A stretch of 64,000 bases of DNA from Eumeta japonica (Eukaryota > Arthropoda > Insecta > Lepidoptera > Psychidae): contig BGZK01000707.1 of NCBI GenBank assembly GCA_005406025.1, positions 1 to 64,000 of the forward strand, in the 5' to 3' direction. Below, piece by piece: positions 23,131 to 34,880 of the stretch. How positions within the stretch are numbered: the first letter of the stretch is position 1; every line of letters begins with the position of its first letter. The notes beneath the pieces were generated by a model. It worked only from the letters and a program-made list of their open reading frames with translations, was not told the origin of the DNA and did no database searches. Both the position numbers and the translations under genes were made by a program.

Positions 23131-23296
23131 TCATAATTTTGATTTTTCAGCATCCACAATGATAGATTTCCAAAATTGCATTCTTTCCTTTTCGGGATAC
23201 TCCATTACCCTCAATTCTTCGTTGATGTCCAAACACACTTCCGATTTACTGGAAAATGTCGGCCATTTTATGTTTTGACCGGACCAGGATGGCGTT
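23131..23296 (-). CDS. carboxylesterase 2, exon 3
   Basis: It lies after a TTTTTTCAG acceptor and encodes 54 residues plus TGA. It has no ATG of its own, so simple ORF searches miss it. WSGQNIKWPTF and PEKERMQFWKSI are the family's C-terminal blocks, and the phase matches the exon 2 donor exactly. Confidence 0.88.
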
Positions 23297-26200
23297 CTGA
23301 AAAAAGATTAAAAATTTATATTAACTTTTATACAAGTCGAAACCGCTCATTTTTCACTACCCATCAACATATCTGGCGTGTTCTGGTGATGAGGATTAAC
23401 GCAGAGAGCTCCAGAAACCAGTTTTCTTTACAGGTTACATCTGAATAATTGAGCACTGAAACAGGCCTCGATATCAAGATATCAATATTGTACATTTTCA
23501 TTTTCAAACCACGTTGACATTGTAATATTTTATTCACAATAAAAATTTTAATAAAATATTGACCCATATTGACCTCAACTTCATAATACGTGATTATACA
23601 GTTTTGAAAAAGTGCCTCCTATTTGATATCTTCCATCGAGTGTTAGAAGTTTCCAAAAATTTTCTCGCAATCCAGTAAAAAAATCAGTTTCTTCAGCTTT
23701 GAATTTTAATGACCCCATCGCTAGTACATGTCCCACTGTAACCTTTTATTTAAAATCGAAGGACTTGTACCAAAGGCCTTTGGTGCTAGCCTAGTGTGGA
23801 TTGGGGACCATTAACGGCAATTATTGTCGATGCAATGACAAGATTGACAGCTTAAACTGTGTTCCTGAGGCGCGAAGCGAGAGGTCCAATTTGACCCAAG
23901 TAAAAAATGGTCAAGATGAACCCAGACCTTTTGGTGGAAAAGTGACATTCCGACCTATGGAACCACAACCGCTATCAGAAAAACAGTAACGTGTCCTAAT
24001 AGATGTCCTTGATTTTCAAATAAAAGCCTTTTCGACTCCAAATACCTCTCCCGTTTGACAATTTTCATTAAGATCCGTAAAACTTCTTTTAAATTATATA
24101 CATACAAACAAACATACACAGAGACTGACAGACAGTAGCCATATTTTAAGAACATTTGCGCAAGCAAGTGTTCTTAAAATATACCGATTTTTATCACGAT
24201 CAGTCAAGCCATTCTTGAATTATAAAAGGATATACAGATAGATTTAAATTTTAAAAATAGTAAATTGGGGTCATAAACCGAAAATCTATCACAAAATTTT
24301 AGAAAAAGAAAATTGAATGTACAGACAGATACTAGATTTATATAATAATATAGATTATTATCAACTATAGAATGAAGTTGCATCTCAAAAGAAAAAAAAA
24401 ATCTTTTAAATCTTTATAGTTTTTGCCAACAATTCATGCTTTTAGCCCTTGATTGTGACGTTCAGTAGTTGCTTTGTGAGCAGAACTAAAGATTTAATTT
24501 CACTTATATCAAAATTTCATCAATCAATTTGCCCAAGATCGTCAATTAAAGCGGCACCTTGCCGTTCAAAGGCAACACTTTTAACCATCGAGACATCAGC
24601 GACCAATGGAGGAAGTAGCGTTTCTGATTACTATAATAACTCACCCACTCTTTGCAAAATTAGTCCAAATATCTGTCAAGTAGTTGATAATTTTCACATC
24701 GCTCTCGCGCATGTTCTTCACTTTGTTACTTCTGTAGAATAAATATGGTAGTATATCACTGTGACTAGCTCCTTTTAAGCCGAGATTTTTCATAGTCCTC
24801 GTCGCCATCGCACCATTAAAATTATATTTGAACAACCAAACGTCTCTATGATACTCCGTTAAGTACTCCAAAAATCTGAATATGTCCCTCAAGAAGAACG
24901 CATCGTCCATCAGATGCAGATAATTTTCTTTGAGGCTGTCGTCCAATTGTCTGTTGTCGAAATAGAACTTCCTCAACTTAGCCATGAAATTATTAACTCC
25001 TGGGGAATCGCGTTGATATTTTAAGAAGAACGGTATAAAAAAATTGGGATCTTCGTTGAACATCAATGTACCATCTGATGCTACTGGTAAAAACAATGCT
25101 CCTTCATGAGTGCAGTAGCCTGTTAAAATCGGAACTTTGTAGAACCTGTTGTTCTTTAGTGAGATGACAGGGTCTTCGGTGAAGAAGGGTATAACATTTT
25201 TGAATTCCTTTTCAACTACCGGCAGAAATACAGACTTTATATGACGTGTTGATAATTGTAACAGGCTCGCATTTCGTACTAAATCTTCTAGTGGAGCATT
25301 TTGCAAAACTTCATACAATTCTGTAGTGTCTTCTACATCATTACCCAACATTGATGCTACTTTTTTTGCTGCACCTATATGGTCTTCCGCCATCATCAAA
25401 TCAGACACGAAATTTCCAGAAACTACAATTATTTTATGATACAAACCGTCCGCCATCTTGGATGTCAAGAAAGCGGAAGCGGTGCCACCGCCAGAACTTT
25501 CTCCGGAAACGGTTATATTATTTTCATCACCATTGAAACATTCTATATTGTCTTTCACCCATTTCAAGGCTAACACCGCATCTTTCATACCTGCATTTCC
25601 AGGTACTTCTGGTGTATCTAGACACAAAAATCCTAATATATTAAGTCTATAATTTACGGTGACCAAAATGGCATCCTTCTCCATAAAATAATCGGGTCTA
25701 TAGTAATGACCATATCCTACTAAGTATCTGCCACCATGTAAAAAAAATATAACTGGCAGCTTTGTTTTCTGTTCAGTTTTTAAATATGGCGTATGAATGT
25801 TTAAGTACAAACAGTCTTCAGAGCCTTCGAAATTTTTCATTCTAAGGAGGTCGATTTGTGCACAAATATTGCCAGGTTTCGTGGCATCTCTGACGCCGGA
25901 CCAAGGCTTTGGATCTTGAGGATCCTGTGGATTTAGAATATCATTTCAATTTGTGTTTGATCCAGCCAAATTCAGGAGTTACTATATTAATTTATATAGA
26001 GTGGCCAATAAAGTAAAGTCCAAAAAAAACTTAGGATTTTCGCATGTAGGAATATTCAAATACACATCGTGTATGTTGCCCAATTTTTGGTATTTTTCAA
26101 ATTATGAATTATTTTGTTTTTCTAGACCCTGGCAATTGTTTTAATTTTTTTCCAGTTTTTTGGGTGGGTAATTTTGCAATTTCTTTTTGTAACCTAATCC

Positions 26201-28396
26201 TCATGAGTAGTATCTTAAAGCACAAAATAATCAGCTACCTAACACTAATGCAAGTAACAAAAAATTAGAACAAAGAGAAGAATTTTCACTACTGAGAGTC
26301 AGACTTCAATTTTTAACTTTAAAAAATATAAAAAGGCAGTCGCAGAGTTTCTGAATCATTTTAAAAACTGCAGTAGACTCTAAGCTTTCATAATAACAGA
26401 AAAAAAGAAGTATTACTTAATGAGGCTACTTTCCCCAAAGTAAGGTTTAATAGGTAAATGAGGTGAAAATTTCCTAAGTTTGAAATATAACTAGATAGAA
26501 AAGAAAGTGCCCATTTTGTCATTTCCAAGACTAACTAAGATGAGAAAGCCTTCAAATTTACAAAAGAATTGACTAAAATTGAATTCAAATTGAATTCCAG
26601 ACTTGTGTAAAAAAAGAAAACATTGTACATGCTTAACAAGTGGTAATTTTTGAAATCATCGTTATAAAGTACTGAGATGGAAATTTTGAATAAACTTGAG
26701 ACAGAAAGTTCTAAAACATTCTAAAAAAATCATAACTCGGAAACTTACATGAGATAGGCCTTTGGATACTTCTGGATGGGAGGATACCAAAATTTTTATA
26801 AAACGTCGCTATCCCATCCACACTGTAGTATATCCATTTCAAAACTACCTTCCCGAAAGGCACTACTCATGGCTATTTTTAGGATTTCGTATTACCAAAT
26901 GAAGTTGGTGTACATATGAATTTTTATTATCGAAACATGGATGTGTAATGTAAATACACGAATTTTGTATGCGGGGATCACTTCTGGAGATATTACTAAA
27001 TAAACAAAAACTACAGTCTGTGTACTTATGTACGCGCAGGAGAAATTACATTTCTTTGGTATTATATTTTATTTTATTCATACTAGTGTAATATCTTTGC
27101 ATGCAAACAATTAACTACAATAAAATACTGGAGTGGAACAGTCAATATGGTTGATAAAGTTTAATTTAATTAGTAAAATTAATTAATTTTACTAATTAAT
27201 TAAATTAAATTAATTTAATAAAATTAATTAATTCCTTTAATTAGTAAAATTAAAGGAATTAATATTTATTTTCTAATATGAAATATAATATTAGTTTCAT
27301 CTTTGTATTGGAAAAGGTAATTATAAAAAATTATGGACATTAGAAGAAAGATTTATTGAATTTATTAAAAACATATTTTACACTTCTTCCTATTGCTTGT
27401 TCCATATTGCCACTTTAAATTATGGAAGATCAAAAAAAAATTATCTATTGAACGTTACAAAAATTATAGTACTTAATAATAATTTATACTACAAAGGAAT
27501 ATTATAAATCTAAATATACTGATTGGTTTCTTTTTGTACTATTTTAATTAAACAATTCATTGAATATCAAATTGATATAATTTTAGTCAAACTTTTTCAG
27601 TACGATTGGCGCTACGGCGTAAGTTAGTTAGCGACATCTATGTAAAACATAGTTTTACTTACCACCACTAGATGGTGGTTTAAGCATTTTGCAATCCATC
27701 CAGATATTACATTACTCAATATCGTCTTAGGACTTGGAGAGGAAGATTAAAAAACAATTATAAAGTGAAATAATATTAATATCTCATAAGTGCCAACCTT
27801 GTGGCAAACATTAGCACATCAGATATTAGTGATCTGAATTTCCTTGCTAAACCGTTTAAGAGAACTTCATACTGTAGTTTCATTGTGTAGTCACCCCAAT
27901 AAAAATTCGCTCTTAAAATGTTTAAAATACATAGTTTCAGTTAGAAAATAGAAAAAATGGATTAGTCCCTCCCTATTTCCAAAACAATTGAGTCTAAAAT
28001 TTTGAAAAAAAATTACAGAAAATAGTACTTATAGATTTCAGGTGTATAAATAGTATATAATATTAAAAGATGGTAAATCTCCCAATATTGTAAATACAAA
28101 CTTACATTTGCAATCGCTTTAGTTACTATAAACAAATTTAAGTCAGATTAAAAAAAACGGCAAATAATATAACCATTGTATAAAATCTTCTTCACATTAG
28201 TCTGTATTTTTATGTGTAACAATAACTTTTAAATATAGACCGTTTGTAGGCCAATACTAACCCGAAATCTCAACGAACCCACTGGCGGTCTGGCGTATGG
28301 TATTCCTTCGAAACTGTAATACCTCTTACCCGATGGGGTGGTATCGATACGACCTTTCAATGCTCCCTGTGCTACAGTCACCAGCGGTGTTGTCAT
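23131..28396 (-). CDS. carboxylesterase 2, complete three-exon gene
   Basis: Exons 28396..28262, 25924..24645 and 23296..23131 on the minus strand give about 526 aa, normal for the family. Every junction is GT-AG and in phase: LRFR|DPQDPKPW, then FAKSG|TPSWSGQ. Exon 1 carries SFEGIPYARPPVG; exon 2 carries NICAQ, GSEDCLYLN, the nucleophile Ser in VSGESSGGG, acid Glu in THEGAL and His in GASHSD; exon 3 carries IKWPTF, LDINEEL and EKERMQFW. No signal peptide is seen, so it is probably cytosolic. The oxyanion loop reads HGGR rather than the usual HGGG/HGGA. The start is the ATG after a TTTTAG acceptor-like site; an in-frame ATG 11 codons upstream (28429) is the alternative. Substrate unknown. Confidence 0.9.
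23297..24644 (-). other. carboxylesterase 2 intron 2
   Basis: A 1.35-kb AT-rich intron from donor GG|GTGAGT. A piece resembling the 3' part of a SINE (ATTGGGG/TAGTGTGG words) lies at about 23765-23810. No other exon was recognised. Confidence 0.6.
24645..25924 (-). CDS. carboxylesterase 2, exon 2 (catalytic core)
   Basis: 1280 nt opening after an ATCCACAG acceptor with DPQDPKPWSGVRDATKPGN. It holds the oxyanion loop (FFLHGGRYLVG), nucleophile elbow (SGESSGGG), acid (GYCTHEGALFL) and His (GASHSDILPYLF). It ends in IWTNFAKSG, the same splice point as in esterase 1. Confidence 0.92.
25925..28261 (-). other. carboxylesterase 2 intron 1
   Basis: A 2.3-kb AT-rich intron, donor CGG|GTTAGT. It contains AT palindromes (27160-27260) and a CTCF-like word CCACTAGATGGTGG at 27665-27678. 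Confidence 0.6.
27160..27260. repeat. AT-rich palindrome pair
   Basis: TTTAATTTAATTAGTAAAAT is followed by its complement with a 4-base offset (27160-27210). AATTCCTTTAATT is then separated from AATTAAAGGAATT by 5 bases (27230-27260). Both can form hairpins. Confidence 0.8.
28262..28396 (-). CDS. carboxylesterase 2, exon 1
   Basis: Encodes MTTPLVTVAQGALKGRIDTT onward to PPVGSLRFR, the N-terminal esterase block, ending in phase 0 at GTTAGT. An acceptor-like TTTTAG lies 2 bases before the ATG, so a 5' UTR exon upstream is plausible. Confidence 0.85.
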
Positions 28397-28429
28397 TTCT
28401 AAAAGCATAGAATTTTGAATGACTAGCAT

Positions 28430-29939
28430 TAAATTTTATGGAAGAAGTTGATACCGAAATTACTTAAAAAAATTGCCCAAATGCAAGATGAACTTGTAAG
28501 ATTACCGTTTCACCTAAAATTAAATATTCATTATACATAGTGTTCAATGAAAAATGTGTAAAATGATTTAAAGTGTGTTCTGTTCAATTCAGAGATAGGG
28601 GGTCTCCACTTTACTTATTTTTGATACGAAAAGCAGGGGGTCTGAATAGAAATTATGTCAGCAATACTTGTTTATTTAACTTTTTATATTTTTATTGCAA
28701 AATTTACGAGATTGTGAATTTGACATATGGAAACTCTACTTGTATTTGCTCGAATGCAAAAAGGGTGTTTAGGGATTTCTCAAAATAGTTGATTATTGCT
28801 AACTCCTTCTCAGTAGTATTATTTATGGGTAAGCAAAAATACCGATGTAGGGGAAGTATTGGAATTCACTCGTCTGAATTTGTCCTGGCTAAAACTATGG
28901 GAAATTTACATATTTTAATATTAATCTTCCACTGTTATTGACTGAGGACCGCATTGATCGTAAAACAGTTTGTCATTCCAGATGCAGAAATGAATAGGTG
29001 TTAAAAACTAGAAAACTCGATGTTTTAATAATAAATTGTAATGTAGTAATAATTTTCAGTAGCTATTCTGTCGTAGCTTTAATCTTATATTAAATATTAT
29101 ATTATATTAAAATATATATTATATTAAAAATAAAATATTATATTAAAGGTGTAGGATCATTGTGTATGTACACTGAAAATTTTTCCAAGAAATGATTGCA
29201 GATATTGTGGAGTATAACAGAACAAAAAATTATGTTACTATAGACTATTTTTAAAGACTATCCGTTTAAACACATCAATCTTCAAAATTATTACCTGAAT
29301 TTTCACGAGGTTTTCACAGGTAACTTGAGTACAACCTCACACAACATATAGGCTCTATTTCATGAAAGTCAGCTAAGTGAAAATAAGTTGACTGAAATAA
29401 ATGCGAATGGAGCCGCAGCCATAGCTAGTTACATTTGAATCAGCACAACCTTAGTTTGTAAAAGACTGATTTGCAATACCATTTATTTGTAATTATTTTC
29501 AAGGTTGCAGTACTCACTAGTCCATTAATTGCATTAATTTGCATTATACATACACAAATAGATTTGTATGCAGAATAGCTTGCAACTGCATTAATTTACA
29601 ATGAATGCATTCATATTTTATATTGAGCAATTTCTGTCAATCATGATCGTGGTCCGGCCCTCTATTTCAATTCAACTTGCATTGTTGACCTCAATTCCCA
29701 ATTCACTCAACTTTCTGATTCTAGTTTTTGCTCTCGATTCTGGTTTCGATCATGTCTTCGACTCAGGTCTCGGGCTAGCTCTAGAATTTTATCTCCATTT
29801 CACTTACGATTTCTGTCCCAGCCCCTTTTAATTTCCCATATCGTATAGGTACATGATCTATCTATATATCTGTATACTTAAAATTAAAAAGATAACGTGG
29901 CTTCATAACTAACAGAAGGTAGCAGAAAATGAAGAATGA
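28430..29939. other. AT-rich intergenic DNA with a degenerate minisatellite
   Basis: No gene recognised. Bases 29650-29800 contain diverged units like TTCTGGTTTCGATC/GACTCAGGTCTCGGG, resembling 32905-33110. Confidence 0.4.
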
Positions 29940-30045
29940 AAGTTTGTATGGGACATAATTTAATGTTGAAAACAGTTGTTTATGACACATTTCAAGTGTG
30001 ATTTCTATTGCCTACGAAATAAAGATATTTTTGATTTGATTTGAC
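29940..30045 (+). mobile_element. non-LTR retrotransposon 3' tail (family A)
   Basis: Only the tail: ACACATTTCAAGTGTGATTT, then TACGAAATAAAGATATTTTT and (GATTT)n, as at 8095-8158 and 42258-42318. No coding part is left. Confidence 0.65.
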
Positions 30046-32089
30046 AAATTTTCACTCATTTTACGCCTATATGGGTTAAATTTCCAAAAACAAGGAAAAC
30101 TTGTTTTTGTAATAAAGGTAATTTTTACAACACTAACATAAAAAGTAAAAGTGTTTCTGTACAAATTTGTAAACATCATTTTAGGCTTTTTAGGGCTGAC
30201 ATTTCAAAAACCCTGAAATCATGTTTATTTATTTGAAATGTACGGCCCAAATACCTAATTCTATTAACTCTAATTTTGAAACTAGTGGTACTTTTATACA
30301 AATTTACGGTGCACATTTCATTCCCCTAGTTGTGGATTTTGTGTAATCTCATTCTCAGTACTGAACATTAGGCAAAATTTCACATTTTTAGGCCTGTTTC
30401 TACTGAGTGTTGATCAGTTGTCCAATCAAATTCTCCTCTTATAATTCCATTACACATAAGCTCAGAGCTCACATGAGCTGTGGCTCAAGCTGTTGCATTT
30501 TGCTAAGCTAATTCGAGATATTTTATAAATCATAAGGCACTAATTATTATTTTACTAATTTTTGAGAAAGAGGAAACTATGTAAGATTTTAAAAAAACTA
30601 TCAGGAATATGTGAATCGATTGATCTAAATTTTTAATGTTTTCAAAACTGATAGTAGGTTCTAGGTAAAAAAATTAAGAGCTGTATTGGTTGACAAGATC
30701 CTAAACAAAGGGTTTTCTTTTCATTTAAATTTTTAATTGTGATATAATTTTGGCACAATGACATAACTATATTTTTTGAAAACTTATTCATTTCTTTGTA
30801 TTGGCACGAGTTTTTAAACCTTAAAAAAGGTATGCTGTAGTAGAAAAAATTAAAATTACTTTTTACTCAAAAGACTTTTTTTTATATATCTTTAGAAATA
30901 AAATTATTATGTACCAATACATTGTACAAAACAAAGATAATTTTATATATTTGTAGAAGAAATTAGTGGCATATGAAAATAGTGTCAAATTTAAGCATCA
31001 GAAACCGATGCACTTCCAAGAAATGATAAATGATTACAATGATGAAATAAATACATGAAGATTACCTACCCTATGGACAATAGGCATGAGGGGTTACCGG
31101 TATGAATTTACAAGTAAATAAATACAAATATTCAGGTAATGGGAAAAAGGTCATATTTTTAACAAAAACGACAACAGATACAAAAATGCGCATACAAATA
31201 CTTACCTCGTTAGTTTATTACTTTAGTACATCTAATCTACGATAAAAACTGAAGGATAAGCCCACTTTAAGTATACTTTTTAACTTTTAAAGATAAATGA
31301 GTTTGTCTTTCACGAGAATTGTAAGAAAACAATAAAGTTTAACACGTTACATTACAATTATCCGAATTAATGTATAACGCAACACAAAGGTAAATTTATT
31401 TTATGTACAAATTACAATAAGATTACATTAATAAATCAGATTATACTTTGTTTTATATTGTATATCGGATTGATAACAGCAGTAATCGGTATTGCCAGTT
31501 CTACGAAAGTGAAAAAACAGCATTTCAATAATAAAAAATAAATCAGGAACATACTTTAAAATTCTAAACTTTTCATATATTATTTGAGAAAAAATAATGA
31601 AAATTTTATGCTTTGTTTATAGAATTGTAACAAGTGTTAAGAAAATTTACATGTAATAACTTAATTGTTAAGCCTTATTAGTTAAGCAGATTTTTTTTTA
31701 TTTTAATAATTACAAACGTTTAAAATAAATTGAGAATATGAATCTCAATTTATTTTTGCTTTCATCTTCAATCGTCTTCATTATTCTCTGATGATCTTTT
31801 CTTCTAAAATTATTATATACTTTTGTTAAATTTCTTCATGTGCCTTTTTAAGGTATCAAACTAGTAATAATTCGCTATTTCGGATTATGTATGTAGTATT
31901 CCTTTAAAAGTTGTTATGGATTTTTTAAAATTTCAGCACCTCTCTTTCCCCTCATACAAACAGACATACAGACACCATTCAGGAAATGGTCAAAATTAAT
32001 TCCTAGGACCTTAAAATATCCAGACCTGTTGATAATTTAATTTTCTAAAATCGTATTGAAAACATTATCTTTCTAATTTATGAAAATTA
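30046..32089. other. AT-rich intergenic DNA
   Basis: A short stretch near 31000-31135 (AAACCGATGCACTTCCAAG, ATGAGGGGTTACCGG) resembles LINE family B. Otherwise nothing recognised. Confidence 0.35.
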
Positions 32090-32400
32090 TTCAATTTTCA
32101 TAGCGGCAAGTTGAAAAAATGGCCAAAGTATGTCGCAATGGTTTGGTTATTTGGAAAGGAGAATGAAAGTAGACCGACAAACAAATGTATAGAGCGAATG
32201 TGTGTGATGAAGGATTGGCAAAGGTCGCCATAGAAAGTCTTATGCAGATAAAGTTGGTGGCATAATAAAGAAGGGCCAAAATTAAATTTTAATCTCTCTA
32301 AATTAATGAATTTATATGAAAAAAAATATTGATGCCAGTGGAGCAAAAGGGATATGCAAAAATCGCACCATGCGGTAATTAGTGACCTCTACCTACTTTT
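32090..32400 (+). mobile_element. non-LTR retrotransposon relic (family B)
   Basis: Plus-strand broken frames contain AATGGTTTGGTTATTTGGAA, GAGCGAATGTGTGTGATGAA and AAGAAGGGCCAAAATT, shared with 37770-38085 and 49060-49350; the inverse copies are at 860 and 4970. Confidence 0.6.
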
Positions 32401-33443
32401 CTGGGAAATAAGCTGGTGTCTCTATAAAAAAAAATACTTACGTTCCTTTGTACATCTTCTTTTACATTTTTTTTCGTTTAAGTAATAGTTAAAGATATCA
32501 TTTTGGCGTTAAATTTATTTCTCTATCTTTTTTTAGAACTATGAACTAGGTATGAGCATGAAATGCTTTCTTTCGTATGTCGATAAAACTATAGATAAGG
32601 ATAAATAGGGATACAGAGAAAGATAAATATCTTTAGTATTTTATTTCTACATATATACTTACCGTCAGTAGTTTAATTTAATTTATGACAACATGCGCAT
32701 TCAAGGCATTTTTTTATCGTAGATGAAAGTTATCCATATCACATAGATAAAATAAAGATAAAACGTTTGTAATAGTACTCATGTGAAATTTAAGCTTCAT
32801 TTAAGCTTTCTATTTGCAGCATTAGCTACTAACTTTTCGTCCGCGGCTTCGCCCGCGTGGAGACCCATGTTTTTCTCAATTTTATATATTGAATGATCTT
32901 GCTGTCTATGCCAATTTAGTTCCCGCTTCCAATTCTGGTCTCGATACTTTTCCCGAATAAATCTCGGTCAGGCTTTTGATTCTAATTCTAGGACCATACT
33001 CGGTGTCGACCCCCAGTCCCGTTCTCAATTTTGGTCTCGGTCCCATGTTTTGATTCTGGCTCAAGTCCCGCTTCCAATCCCGATGTAGCTATTGATCACG
33101 GTTCCGATTTGTAACAAGCCGGAGCAAATGTATAAATATAAAACATAGGCTGCATGACTCGGGGATGATATAGCTTTCTATAAGTGAAAGGATTTTTTCT
33201 ATAAGTAAAGATTATTTTTATAAACCTAGGTATTCAATGATACCTCACTTGTCATTGTTCGTATTTTTATTTGTTTTACGTTGGCGTTTGATTGTCGCCA
33301 TATTGAGTTTTGAACTCTGTCTGTCTGAAGTTATACACAAAAATAAGATAAATCCACTGACGTAAGAATCACCAAAATCGGCCCATTCGTTTGATCTCTG
33401 GAACGCCGCAAAGGTACAAACGTACATACATGTAAGTATAATG
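32401..33443. other. intergenic DNA with GC-rich hairpin and minisatellite
   Basis: CCGCGGCTTCGCCCGCG at 32842-32858 is a short hairpin of the type shared with 3683 and 13415. Bases 32905-33110 are diverged repeats of a TCCCGCTTCCAATTCTGGTC-like unit. Confidence 0.45.
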
Positions 33444-33577
33444 CACGAAACTTTGCCGCTCTGAATAGGCTACGAATGATATACCAAATATTGTCCTCCC
33501 GAATCTTCTCCGCCGCGTTCCTATTTTAAGCCATTGCGACACTTTCGTGACGAACTTTACAGTGGCAAAGTTTCGTG
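33444..33577 (+). mobile_element. short MITE, family CACGAAACTTTGCCGC, copy 2
   Basis: Clean ends CACGAAACTTTGCCGCT and GTGGCAAAGTTTCGTG, 134 bp, with the shared interior GCCATTGCGACACTTTCGTG. Confidence 0.8.
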
Positions 33578-34585
33578 AGTTGTTTCGTACATATATGACG
33601 TGATAATTACATTATGGTCCTTTGCATCACGCAGTCGAGTTATGATAAATAAAAGTCATAAAAAAAGTTTATTTCCATTACCTTAATCCACGTTACAATT
33701 TGAATTCAAGGCACAGGCCTTTTAAGTATAAAAATATCTGTGCCAACAAGCTCTTCGCTCTTCCGTCGTCTATTTAAATACAAGATCAAGTATTGAATTT
33801 CACCTTCGCCGAAAATATACAACTGTAATAGGTAGGTAAGGTAAGATAGGTAAAAATAGGGTCTTAACCATCCATAAACAATACAAATCTGAACAGTATA
33901 CTAAAATTATTAGTAAATTAACTAATGAAATATTCAAAAATTACCAAAATTTATCTGATAGACTGGAAAATTGAGACAATCGCAATTGCAGAGAAAACAA
34001 AAAAAATTGAGCAACAATGACTAAGCTTTGATGCCCGGTGAAGCTGAATTAATATTCATTAGAAATAGCGCTCTATCAGAGACATATTTATGTTAATAAA
34101 ATGATTATGAAATTGAGGATCATGAAAAATTAATATGATTTACTTAATTAGTTTTATTGTACATCTGACAAATCGAATAAGAAGTCGCAGTGTACCTGCA
34201 ATCTTTTAGACTTAGTCTAAAATATATTGAACTTTCTGGAAAAATGTGATGTGTTTCCACAAAAGGACAATTTCCACATAGTAAAAAGTGACAAGTATAA
34301 CAAAGCTCGCCTTCTGCAGGGGTTGTATAAAAGTGTAACAGTTATCTATATGACACATGTAAATTTAAACGGAATTAAGAAATGTTGTAACTGCATTAGT
34401 AATTACAGTATAATCGTAACAAATCGTATGTTAATCGTGATGCATGAAACAAGAATTGTATGCAAGATGATTGGAAACGCTGATTTGATCTCAATGTGTA
34501 AGACAAAATTAATAAATGACAATGTTGTCAATGACAAAAAATGATGATAATACAAATAATTGTGGAATATAACCATAGTATTGTG
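33578..34585. other. AT-rich intergenic DNA with one 105-aa frame
   Basis: The frame at 34227-34544 (MNFLEKCDVFPQ...) has no motif I recognise and is in AT-rich DNA; chance is likely. Confidence 0.3.
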
Positions 34586-34589
34586 GTCA

Positions 34590-34880
34590 ATTTAGGAGTA
34601 TCACAAAAATGGCTTGGCTCGACTGGTTTAATATCACACTCTCAAAGAATATGGACAAGAAGTAAGAAAAAGTTCCACTTTTGCTTTTCGTCCAGTAGGT
34701 GAGAGTTCCAACAGTCCAGTTGCTTTCTCCCCCTAACATCATCTCGATTCCCCTCCATTGATGACCCATTGTCAGGTGACTGCTCTAGAATTGCTGGTGT
34801 ACATGGATGGCGGTGACCATCTACTCTCTGATTGCTCGCTTGCTGATTTTCACATTGGCTATGCTATAAAAAAAATAATT
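34590..34880 (+). repeat. retroelement 3'-tail-like repeat
   Basis: CTGGTGTACATGGATGGCGG, GATTGCTCGCTTGCTG and GCTATGCTATAAAAAAAATA resemble the 3' end of retroelements, with a terminal A run. A related segment (CACCAGTG..TCATGGTGGTCGCTCGCG..GCTATAGTATAAA) lies at 46555-46740. Confidence 0.5.

Noticed and set aside
34227..34544. 105-aa ORF MNFLEKCDV...
   Set aside because: AT-rich DNA, no motif, no splice or polyA context; a frame of this length is plausible by chance.
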